Assembly (NCBI GenBank): GCA_030549205.1
Contig: JAUKTV010000001.1
Location: 4,030,001 to 4,094,000 of the forward strand
Direction: 5' to 3'
Length of the DNA stretch: 64,000 nucleotides
Origin: Apiosordaria backusii
Lineage: Eukaryota > Ascomycota > Sordariomycetes > Sordariales > Lasiosphaeriaceae
Position numbers and translations under genes: made by a program
Notes under the pieces: model-generated
What the model was told of the DNA's origin: nothing
Databases searched by the model: none
The model's input: only the letters and a program-made list of their open reading frames with translations
In this document: in pieces, positions 56,001 to 64,000 of the stretch
How the letters are laid out: each line of letters opens with the position of its first letter
How positions within the stretch are numbered: position 1 is the stretch's first letter

Positions 56001-56952
56001 ACAGCACCAAGCTCACCAGCTACACCAGCAACAGAACAGACAGAGTCCGCAGCAGCAACCCCAAGCTCAGCAGCATGCCCAGCAGCACGTTCAGCAGCAA
56101 GTTCAGCAGCAAGTTCAGCAGCAAGTTCAGCAGCAAGTTCAGCAGCAAGTTCAGCAGCAAGTTCAGCAGCAAGTTCAGCAACAAGGTCAACGTCAAGTTC
56201 AGCCGCAGGTTCACCAACCACAGCAGCAGCAGCAGCAGCATCAGACCCAGCAGCATCAAGCTCAGCAGCGGCAACAAACGGTGCAACACCAGCATTATCA
56301 ACAACCACAACAGCAAGCTCAGCAACCGCAACAGGTTCATCAGACTCAGCAGGCTCCGCAACATCAGCAGACTGGCCAGGTCCAGCAGACCCAGCAAGCC
56401 CAACAGCATCAGCAGGTCCAACAAAATAGGCCGGCTCCACAACAGCAGCAACAGGCTCAGCAGCATCAACAAGCACAGTTACATCAACAGGTACAGCAAA
56501 ATCAACAAGCTCAGCAGCAACATCCTCAACAACAGCATGTTCAGCAAGTACACCCTCCACAATTACATCAGCAGCAACAAAAACATCCACAACAGCACCC
56601 GACTCAGGCGTCGCAAGCACCTCAGCCGCAGCAACAAATGCACCAGCAACACCAGCAGGTCAAGCAACAGGCCCAGCAACAGGCCCAACCCCAAGCACAA
56701 GTTCATCGTCACATCCCTTCGCCAGTCACCGCACAGCCGTCGTCAACACCGCCACGACCAGCACCGTCGGCTCAAACGTCATATCAGGTCCCACCGCAGG
56801 TATCGTCAGCCCAGCCGTCCCCGGCCCAGACGTCGCCGTCGGCAATTCCTGGACTGCCAATACCACCCAACCATCATTCAACCCCTGATCAGGATCAGGA
56901 TCAAGAGCTGATGGAGTCGCTGAAGGCTGCCCTGGCAGGCGCGCCCAACTAG
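53028..56952 (+). CDS. Tbf1/TRF-like telobox DNA-binding protein with long Gln tract
   Basis: Two exons (53028-54525, 54581-56952; 55-bp intron with GTACTT donor) give 1289 aa. Order: Pro/Ala-rich N-terminus with a P9 tract; a basic NLS-like KRPRSPD; a TRF-homology region about residues 290-545 (YHLRSMSLPTLGSFAVQILV...DALGQQ); and a Myb/SANT domain about 754-810 (RRPWSPEEEKALMAGLDMVK...HWSQIL) ending in the telobox helix VQLKDKARNLKLFF. A Gln-rich tail lies at about 973-1206. This matches TTAGGG-binding Tbf1/Taz1-type proteins acting at telomeres, subtelomeres and some promoters. The telobox reads QLKDKARN where the usual form is DLKDKWRN, so the Trp is Ala as in filamentous Tbf1 homologues as I recall them. 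The start is the first ATG after a stop-free but ATG-less stretch. Confidence 0.88.
56089..56184 (+). repeat. 12-bp coding minisatellite (VQQQ x8)
   Basis: Eight tandem copies of GTTCAGCAGCAA (the last with CAACAA) encode Val-Gln-Gln-Gln repeats inside the Gln-rich tail. The near-identity of seven copies suggests recent expansion. Confidence 0.95.
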
Positions 56953-59611
56953 GAGGGGGTGCAAAGTTACCAGGTACATATATCAGGAGCCGATCCCTTA
57001 CATATATCAGGAGCCAATGGCTGATACATAGAGCGAAGCGCTTGCCTGCTGCTGAAACGGGAATGCGTCGTGCGTTGGAAGGGAGGTAGGTCAGTGTCGA
57101 GCGGAGATGAAAACTCGTGTACAGCAAAAAAGAAAAAAAATTGAAGGAGGAGGATATGTTAAGGGTACACTGGAATGTTCACAAGACCCATTGGTGCTTG
57201 AGAGGACAGGCAAGGGTTGTTTACTTCTCGTTTCGTAACAATGATACCACGGAGGTTTGGTTGGCATTTTGGGAACACGGGAGGGGGGTCAAAAAGGAAT
57301 AAGGGGTGCTTTTTATCACAATGGGGGTTTAGGCGTTTGAGATTTTATGGATTGATGGGATGGATGGGATGGGATTAGGTGGAGGGGTAAATTGATGTCT
57401 TGGGTGTTTTTCTCGCAAAGGTGGATGTTTGGGGATGTATATCTGTTGGTGGATGGATGGATGGATGGATGATCACGCTCTTGGGGGCGGAGTGTATTTA
57501 GGGGTTTATAGAGGTTCGGGTGTCACATGCTGAGTTAGAGGGGGAGGAAGAAAATTAAATATAAATACGTTTCATGCGAAAAATGGGGAATTTGTTGATG
57601 GGCACACATCTTTTGAATAGGCATGCTCACCCTTTCGATTAAGTTAGGCTGGGGGTTAGTACTTGTGTACTGCCCCTGATCTGGGTGTATATTCATTCCA
57701 ATAGAAGAGCGCATCGTCTGGCGTCGATGATGATGCCTGGCTTGACACGGATGCTGCACGGGTGGAAGTGAAACAGATTTTTGGGGGATGTTTGTACTGC
57801 TTGCTTGAGGTATTCTGGCCATTTTTTTTGCACAAATAAATATAAAGGTCTGGGGCGGATAGGAAGGATGGGAAGGATGAGAGGGATGAAGGAAGTTCGA
57901 GAGATCAAGGACGTGCTGCTGAGGGTGGCGGCGGCGGCGGCGGCGGTGGAGATGATTTGCAAGTTCTTGCTGTTACGGGTGAAACTTGACTGTCAAATTT
58001 AGCGGTTAATTGGAATGCATGGAATGGAAGTTATGTTGGGATTTCGAGCCGTGGGGGTAGAAGCCTTTGGCGGTTGTTTATCAATCCCACCCTCCCCATC
58101 TTCTTTCCTGACCTTCTTCACAACACTGGCAGAGCTGGAACTGGACGTAGTCTCGATTTTCCCATCAAACCCCTTCCCCCCTTTCTTCTCCTCCGCCATC
58201 TTCGCAGCCGTATGAAGCCGCGGTACCCCCTCCTCGTTCGGTCTGATGTAGCAGGCTGATAGGTGGAACATTGCCCCTAAGTACGTAATATACCAAGTTT
58301 GACCGACTGAAACCAGAACAATCCCAAAAACAAGCAGCTCTCTAAAAGAATCTGTTGACCCGCAAGCGGGAAGATAAGAATTTGTGTGGTGATGTGATGT
58401 GATGTGATGTGGTGTGGTGAGAAGTTGAAGTGGGGAACACCAACCCAACCCGAAAGATTCAGGGGTTGGTTTGGGTGCAACGAACGACGACACGACACGA
58501 ATGCCCCCTCCCAAGCAGCCAATAAAGGGTTAGGGTTACAAGTATGAGGAGATCCATCACGAAGCATCAGCAATGATCAACATAAGAGTATCAATCCAAC
58601 ATCTATCAGTAACATTTTCTCAGTCTGTCAAAAACTTCTTCAATTCTTGAATTTATTTAATTTATTCCCCCCCCTCTACTCCTATTTCAAACCTAGGTGT
58701 AAACTACCTTATCTCTCCCCTTTGCTCCGTACTCACCCCTATTCTTCATCTCTACCCCTTCTACACAAATAACCACCCCCCTTTCCCGCTTTGCTCACTC
58801 ACTTCTCTCCCCTCTCAAAGCCCCACCCATCCATCCCCCCCTTCTCTAAAAACTGGTATCTAATATCCCCCCATTCCTATTCCCTTGATCCCTAATCCCT
58901 AATTTCCCTTCTCAATATAAAACCCAGCATAAAAAGCCAGCATAAAAAAAAAAGCCTTAATATAAACTCCCTCCTCCCAAAAGTCCATTCCAATCAATCC
59001 AAAAACATACCAAAAACCACTTCCCCCTTTCCCCTTTCCCCCCACCACCCCAACCCCACATCCCACCATATAAACCATAAACTAACGTCTCTTAATCTTT
59101 TGAAATAAAAACACAACTGAAGCGAAAAAAAGAAAAAAAAAACACACTTTGGTGCTTGCTATAGATGAATGCCCAAAAAGCAGAGAAACGAATCAAGAAA
59201 AAAGCGAGGTTGGTATCAATGTGTTTGTTGTGCGTTGGTGCTGGTGCTGACGGGTAATAATAGCGATGGCGATGGTGTATGGTGTATGGTTGGCGTACTG
59301 TACAACAAATGACTATGCAGTACAATGTCGATGATATTTGCGTGTGCGTGCTGTGCGTGTGCAAAAAGTTGTAAAATGATGCCGCAATGAAAAAAACCCC
59401 TCCGGCAATTCTATGCAAATGCTCCCCCCCTTCCCTTCTCACCCATTCTTCAAGGGTATATATCAACGCAAAAACAATACTGGTATCTTCCCCCCTACCC
59501 CTCCCCTTTATCCCCCCCTACCCCTCCCCTTTATCCCCCCCTACCCCTCCCCTTTATCCCCCCTACCCTACCCTACCCCCCCCCCCCACCTTCCCACCCC
59601 TCCCCTGTCCT
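56953..59611. other. Intergenic between convergent genes, 2.7 kb
   Basis: Contains GGAT tetranucleotide tracts (57445-57472), a GTGATGTGAT pentamer tract (58389-58420), the telomere-like 11-mer GGGTTAGGGTT at 58527-58537, long C/T-rich stretches and the C-rich minisatellite at 59490-59560. A weak minus-strand candidate at 57999-58345 shows a hydrophobic helix (RELLVFGIVLVSVGQTWYITYL) then a charged Ser-rich tail and may be an exon of a small membrane protein. I could not define a start or splice sites. Confidence 0.45.
59490..59560 (+). repeat. C-rich 23-bp minisatellite
   Basis: Three copies of a CCCCCTACCCCTCCCC-TTTA unit at 23-bp spacing (TTTA at 59507, 59530 and 59553), followed by CCCTA repeats. 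It lies in the probable 3' UTR of the Lte1-like gene; the minus-strand transcript would be G-rich. Confidence 0.85.
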
Positions 59612-62600
59612 CTACTCCAACCCCCCCCCCAACCTCCTAATCTCCCCCTCCTCCAACGCCCCCATCCACAAACACCTCTCCGTCACCCCCTCCACAGCCT
59701 CAAACTCATACACCGTGCTCGCCTCCAACAACCTCAACAACGTCTTCACCACCCCCGCCGCAACCCTACACCTCTCAAAATTCACCAGCGGCGCCCCCGT
59801 CGGCGAGCTCGCAATCTCTGAAGGCTTTTGCGCATTAAACAGCAAATCATGCGTGTAAATCCCCACAAACGGTATACACCCCATCTCCACGCTCGCCTTT
59901 GGCCCTAACTTCCCTCCCCCTTCCATTTCTTCCCGGAGGTTATAAAAGTTCCTCGTTGGGGACATCAACTGTTCCAGTTCCTGAAGAGTCTTTTGGTCCG
60001 AGGCCGGGACCATGCTCCACGTTTTGCTCAACCTTGATATTTCGTTGGAAGTGAGCGCAATGGTCAGCTGGGCCATGGTGGCGAAATTGCGATACCGGCG
60101 ACAGTGAGCGGCAATGTGGATGAACTTGATTAGACATCTCGCGCGCTCTTCAATGTCTTGAGTCAAGACAATTTCGGAAATGGCCCACTTGACCATGATG
60201 TTGAACCGGGCGATCACGACTTCCACCCCGCGGGCGTCGGTGTCGCGAAGAAACGAAACCCAGGAACGGGCGTTGATCCCCCCGCCGGCTTTTTGCTCGG
60301 CGTTTTTCCAGCGCATGTCGATTAGCTCTTTCCAGTCGATTTCATTGAGGGCGTCCTTTTCGATGAGTGTGAATTGCTGAGCCAAGATGTCGCTGTCGAA
60401 GGCGAGGATGAACGGGAGGTGGGCATTGAGTTTGGTAGAAGCAGTGATGGACGTGTCTGACGAGGCGAGAGGGTCGGGGATCTCAAGTCTGGGAGCGTTA
60501 CGTAGGGCTTCTTTTGTGCCAGTCGGGTCGGCGGGTGAAGCAAGTGGAAGTTGTGTGTTGTAGAGAGGTGCAGCTGCCGTAGTAGGGGTGTTGTCTGGAG
60601 TTGGTGGAAGAGGCTTCTCACCCCAGACTTGGTGGTCCTCCAACGTGGGAACGCAGGCCGTTTCCGGAGACAGATGAAGAGCTTGAATAAGTGTCATTGG
60701 TGGTGATGGCGGGTTTGTCGGACTCGATCTAGTCTGGTGTGATGGCTGATAACCAGGAGTAACATCTGCCAATGGATGTGCTGGGAGAGTCGAGACGGCA
60801 ATGCCAATATTGGAGGGCGCATAGGGATCAACGTCAGCCTCTTGATAGTCAATCATCTCCATGGACAGCTCCGAAGACAAGTCGCTGTCGTGGTCGCTTT
60901 CCACATCAAGGAATGACTGCTCTGCACTCTTCCGGACATCCGCCTCTGGAACTGCCAATGCATTCCCAGGCCGCATCTTTTCCATGCTGTCAGTCTTCAG
61001 AATGAAGTCATAAGATGGATGAGACTCCTGAATGCTCCGCCCGTCCATCGGGGTGGCCCCATCCTCATCGGGCCCTTGCAGAACCGATCGATCCGTCCAC
61101 TCCCGAGTCACAGTCCGCTTGCTCCGCTCATCATCAGTAAGACTCCTCTCCAACAGCGGTGTTGAGTAAGAAGCCCTAGAGTCATCCGAAAGAAAAGATT
61201 GTACATCAGCATTGCGCTTCTGACGCCCACCGACATCCAACAGCCCCCCCTGAACACTGATCGTCGTGGGTATTGTCGACAACGAAAGCGGATGCGCACC
61301 CTCATCCCCAAGATGAACATGTCGATGCTCCTCCCTTTCCTCCCTCGTTACTCCACCCTCATCAACCGTGTCATGCTCCGTATCCAACGAGATATCAATC
61401 TGCGGCGGCCTCTTCAAATCCATCGACAGCTTAGCCCCAATCTTCCTCTCAAACCTGCCTTCCAATTTCAACAGCGCAGACTCCACCCCCCCATCATCAT
61501 CCATATCATCCGGAATCTGAGCCAGCTTCTGTGCCTCCGCCTCAAAAGACGGTCTCATAATCGGCTTCGAGGAGTGCGTACTAAACAGCGACAACTTCTT
61601 CTCAGGTTGCTTTTCAGGCTGAGGCTGCTTCTTCGTAATCGCCCCCAAAGAAAAAGCCTCATTCCTCCCCGGCGAATAATCACTCGTAACCACATCCACA
61701 TACCCACTCGCATCCAACACCGGACTCCTCACATACGAACTATTAATCGAGTCCGTGTACGTAGTCAGCGACCCTACCGACCTCGACCTCCTAACAGTCG
61801 GTTGATCAAGCTCGCCAACATTAGTAACAGCGCGTAAATCACCACCCGGCCGTCGCCTCAACACCCTCAGCGGCTCCGGGATCATGACCTGCGACGAGTC
61901 ATCCGCGGCCACCACAGACCCCTCCGAATATGTAGTCGCATCAAAGCTCCTAATCGTCGGTTGGGGTGCGATACCGCTCGTAAAGGACGCATACCGCCGG
62001 AGGCCTCCAGACCGGTTGGAAACAAACGACCGACTAGATGCTTGTCTCGTGTGGCCCCGGACACCACTCAGTGGCGGTCGGTTGGGGGTCTGATTAAGGA
62101 AATCAAACGAAGGCCGCGCGTAGTCATGAGACGGGCGAGCACTTTCCGACCCAAGAGTTGCCATATCCGGGATGAACGGCGGGAGCGGATCTGCCGATAC
62201 AGAATGGCGCAGAGGTTGGTGACCCAAGATATACGAAGACCTCCTAGGTGTCCCCATAGAACGACCAGGCGGCGTCGTCGGCGGCGTCGGGTCTCCGCCA
62301 TGGGGCATAAACGTCTCGGCAAAGGCTTCAACAGATGAATTCACCGCAGGCAGAGCACCCGTCATGACGGGATAGTTCTCCGGCAACAAAGTATCATCCA
62401 CAATCACAATCGACTTGCTGCCAGTTGTAATCCCCATATCACTCGTCGGCCGCATCTCCCCAAAATCCGGCCCAAAATCAAAGGTAGCATCCATGTGCGC
62501 CGCTGAATACTCCAGTAAATTCCCTGGCACCCTCGACCCTGCCGCCGGCGGTGACTGGCACCCTTGATTTTCCGCCTCCGCGGCCGCATCTTCTCGCACG

Positions 62601-64000
62601 GCCTTCTTGAAGTCCTCTACGATTTCTGCCCCAAGCAAATCAATCCTCACAGGGGGCCGGGCGCCGTTATTCTGGCGAGGCCGCGACTGCGGAACTATCG
62701 CAGTCCCAGGAAGCCGATTCGTCGTCGCGCCCCTGGGGCCGATCGGCGATAGGTTGATGTACGTTTGCGTTGGTGACAGCACTTGCCCCCGTGTGCTCAG
62801 CGCACGCCGGACACTTCCCAAAAGCTTCTTCATCCCCTGCCCTGACATGGCGGATGCCACCAGCCTACTCTCCTTGGGCAAATCCTCTGGAGCTGGTTGG
62901 AACAAAGTTGTCTGTCGCGATCCTGCCCCTGAAGAACCCGGAAGGACCTCGACAAAAGCCTGAGAGGGGGGCATTAGATTCCCACGGACCAAGCTTCCAG
63001 AGTAGGGCAGCGTCAGCAGAAACTCGGCGTTTTTGTAGATGACCTTTTCTGTCATGGTGGCATGGTCACGCAAGGAATCACTAAGACTTGCGTTGCGCTT
63101 GTGGGAGTGGTGAGGACGCACACGCTTGCCGACCAGAGCCCGGGGGGTTGTCGCGATAGGGTCGGAGCTGGCATTGTAGATGGAACTCAGATCAGCAGGA
63201 TGAGCAGCCAGTGGGTATCCAGTGCCTTGGTGAAACCGCATGCTCTTAGTAGGAAGCGAACACGACACCACATCAACACTAGTGATGCTGCTGGGTGAAG
63301 CCTGGTTATTCCTGCCATAGTCGGTGTCGGGTATGGTGGGGTTTTCAGGGGTTGCGGGACGTTCACCCACCACTATCGAGTCGATATGTCCGGCTCTCGA
63401 TACCTCGGCAAGGAAGCTGGTTTGTCCTCGAGGACTCGTCGGGGTGATGAGTCCATCGATTTGTGGTGGTCCAGCATCGATTTTGGCCCAGAATGTTGGA
63501 TCCAGACCAGGATCGCGATGGCCAGCAATGCCGCCAGGTGATATTGGGATATTCAACGGGAGCGAAGCGTCAAATTCTGGACCATCCCAAAACTGCGCAC
63601 ACACTCGTCTCCAACACTTTTTCAATTCGGCCAGAATCTTAAGCGGGACCTTCTTTGCTATCGTGTCTTGTGATATATCGTCGACAAACTCGTTGAGCAA
63701 CTCGCAAAACGTCAGCCGAAGATTGTAGTCGACGACAAAGTCATCGGTGAAATAATTGAGGATCCAGTGCCGTAGAGCAACGAAGGTTCGAACCCTCACC
63801 ACCATGCCTGCCTCATCCCTTCTTCCCAACGCCCATCTAAGGCGTGCGAAGAGCATGCGGAGAAGGTCTGATGGTTCGAGAAAAGATCGATAGGTAAGGA
63901 AGAAATCGGAGAGCAGTTCGTAATCGAGAAAGCTTGGCGATGTTATTTCGGCCACCAAGCGCGGTGGTGTTGCAGCCGTCACGGATCCTGTTGGGGAGTA
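59612..64000 (-). CDS. Lte1-like Ras guanine-nucleotide exchange factor, 5' partial
   Basis: An uninterrupted reading frame of ~1462 codons enters from the right edge and ends at 59612; the true start lies beyond 64000. The visible N-terminus (SVTAATPPRLVAEITSPSFL, DYELLSDFFLTYRSFLEP) is a RasGEF N-terminal (REM) domain. A ~1000-residue Ser/Pro-rich, apparently disordered centre follows. The C-terminal ~240 residues form the CDC25-type RasGEF (ILAQQFTLIEKDALNEIDWK, CLIKFIHIAAHCRRYRNFATM, GCIPFVGIYTHDLLF). The layout and size match Lte1, which in yeast promotes mitotic exit upstream of Tem1; whether exchange is active in filamentous fungi is not settled from sequence. Cdc25 or Bud5 is less likely because no SH3 domain or short form fits. 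Confidence 0.9.
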   Translation of the reverse strand, partial: YSPTGSVTAATPPRLVAEITSPSFLDYELLSDFFLTYRSFLEPSDLLRMLFARLRWALGRRDEAGMVVRVRTFVALRHWILNYFTDDFVVDYNLRLTFCELLNEFVDDISQDTIAKKVPLKILAELKKCWRRVCAQFWDGPEFDASLPLNIPISPGGIAGHRDPGLDPTFWAKIDAGPPQIDGLITPTSPRGQTSFLAEVSRAGHIDSIVVGERPATPENPTIPDTDYGRNNQASPSSITSVDVVSCSLPTKSMRFHQGTGYPLAAHPADLSSIYNASSDPIATTPRALVGKRVRPHHSHKRNASLSDSLRDHATMTEKVIYKNAEFLLTLPYSGSLVRGNLMPPSQAFVEVLPGSSGAGSRQTTLFQPAPEDLPKESRLVASAMSGQGMKKLLGSVRRALSTRGQVLSPTQTYINLSPIGPRGATTNRLPGTAIVPQSRPRQNNGARPPVRIDLLGAEIVEDFKKAVREDAAAEAENQGCQSPPAAGSRVPGNLLEYSAAHMDATFDFGPDFGEMRPTSDMGITTGSKSIVIVDDTLLPENYPVMTGALPAVNSSVEAFAETFMPHGGDPTPPTTPPGRSMGTPRRSSYILGHQPLRHSVSADPLPPFIPDMATLGSESARPSHDYARPSFDFLNQTPNRPPLSGVRGHTRQASSRSFVSNRSGGLRRYASFTSGIAPQPTIRSFDATTYSEGSVVAADDSSQVMIPEPLRVLRRRPGGDLRAVTNVGELDQPTVRRSRSVGSLTTYTDSINSSYVRSPVLDASGYVDVVTSDYSPGRNEAFSLGAITKKQPQPEKQPEKKLSLFSTHSSKPIMRPSFEAEAQKLAQIPDDMDDDGGVESALLKLEGRFERKIGAKLSMDLKRPPQIDISLDTEHDTVDEGGVTREEREEHRHVHLGDEGAHPLSLSTIPTTISVQGGLLDVGGRQKRNADVQSFLSDDSRASYSTPLLERSLTDDERSKRTVTREWTDRSVLQGPDEDGATPMDGRSIQESHPSYDFILKTDSMEKMRPGNALAVPEADVRKSAEQSFLDVESDHDSDLSSELSMEMIDYQEADVDPYAPSNIGIAVSTLPAHPLADVTPGYQPSHQTRSSPTNPPSPPMTLIQALHLSPETACVPTLEDHQVWGEKPLPPTPDNTPTTAAAPLYNTQLPLASPADPTGTKEALRNAPRLEIPDPLASSDTSITASTKLNAHLPFILAFDSDILAQQFTLIEKDALNEIDWKELIDMRWKNAEQKAGGGINARSWVSFLRDTDARGVEVVIARFNIMVKWAISEIVLTQDIEERARCLIKFIHIAAHCRRYRNFATMAQLTIALTSNEISRLSKTWSMVPASDQKTLQELEQLMSPTRNFYNLREEMEGGGKLGPKASVEMGCIPFVGIYTHDLLFNAQKPSEIASSPTGAPLVNFERCRVAAGVVKTLLRLLEASTVYEFEAVEGVTERCLWMGALEEGEIRRLGGGLE

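Noticed and set aside
55883..56620. 245-codon minus-strand ORF rich in Ala/Val/Glu
   Set aside because: Mirror of the CAG/CAA glutamine tract of the Tbf1-like gene.

Overview
The window is nuclear DNA of a filamentous ascomycete, most likely a sordariomycete (Sordariales-like). Many genes carry short introns of about 48-73 bp with GTATGT/GTAAGT-type donors and CTAAC/CTGAC-type branch points. The products are typical of fungi: a Zn2Cys6 regulator, a Tbf1-type telobox protein, an Lte1-type RasGEF and MFS permeases. There are no operons, and each gene has its own promoter. The taxonomic placement is inferred from protein families and gene structure, not from a search.

Layout. 1-10.4 kb: a PLP-dependent diaminopropionate ammonia-lyase-like gene, then an apparent lactose-use cluster. 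The cluster is a GH2 LacZ-type beta-galactosidase (minus), a ~1 kb shared promoter rich in CreA-like motifs, a divergent sugar/lactose permease (plus), and a Zn2Cys6 transcription factor (plus). 11-15.9 kb: a zinc alcohol dehydrogenase with a 16-bp minisatellite in intron 1 and a one-base frame break, a decayed STAND/ankyrin pseudogene, and a stomatin/SPFH gene. 16.7-20.3 kb: a degenerate tandem repeat, a small secreted protein and a FucP/BSC6-like MFS transporter. 20.3-35.3 kb: a gene-poor stretch with only an amidase and one small Cys-rich protein. The amidase has an unresolved 5' end, sits next to a 13-copy 21-bp repeat, and is bracketed by an inverted repeat pair.

35.3-64 kb is a housekeeping block: Prp43 helicase, PRMT5 methyltransferase, SmF, a single-pass membrane protein, a histidine-phosphatase-like pseudoenzyme whose frame breaks four times at G runs, aldehyde dehydrogenase, a Tbf1-like factor with a long glutamine tract, and the C-terminal part of an Lte1-like RasGEF running off the right edge.

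How genes work together: permease, beta-galactosidase and adjacent regulator plausibly form a lactose/beta-galactoside uptake and hydrolysis module under carbon catabolite control. Prp43, PRMT5 and SmF are neighbours that all act in snRNP or spliceosome biology. The Tbf1-like protein may read TTAGGG motifs, and the same 11-mer GGGTTAGGGTT occurs in two intergenic regions here. The strongest oddities are the amidase region with its phased A-tract repeat and the pattern of single missing Gs in homopolymer runs.
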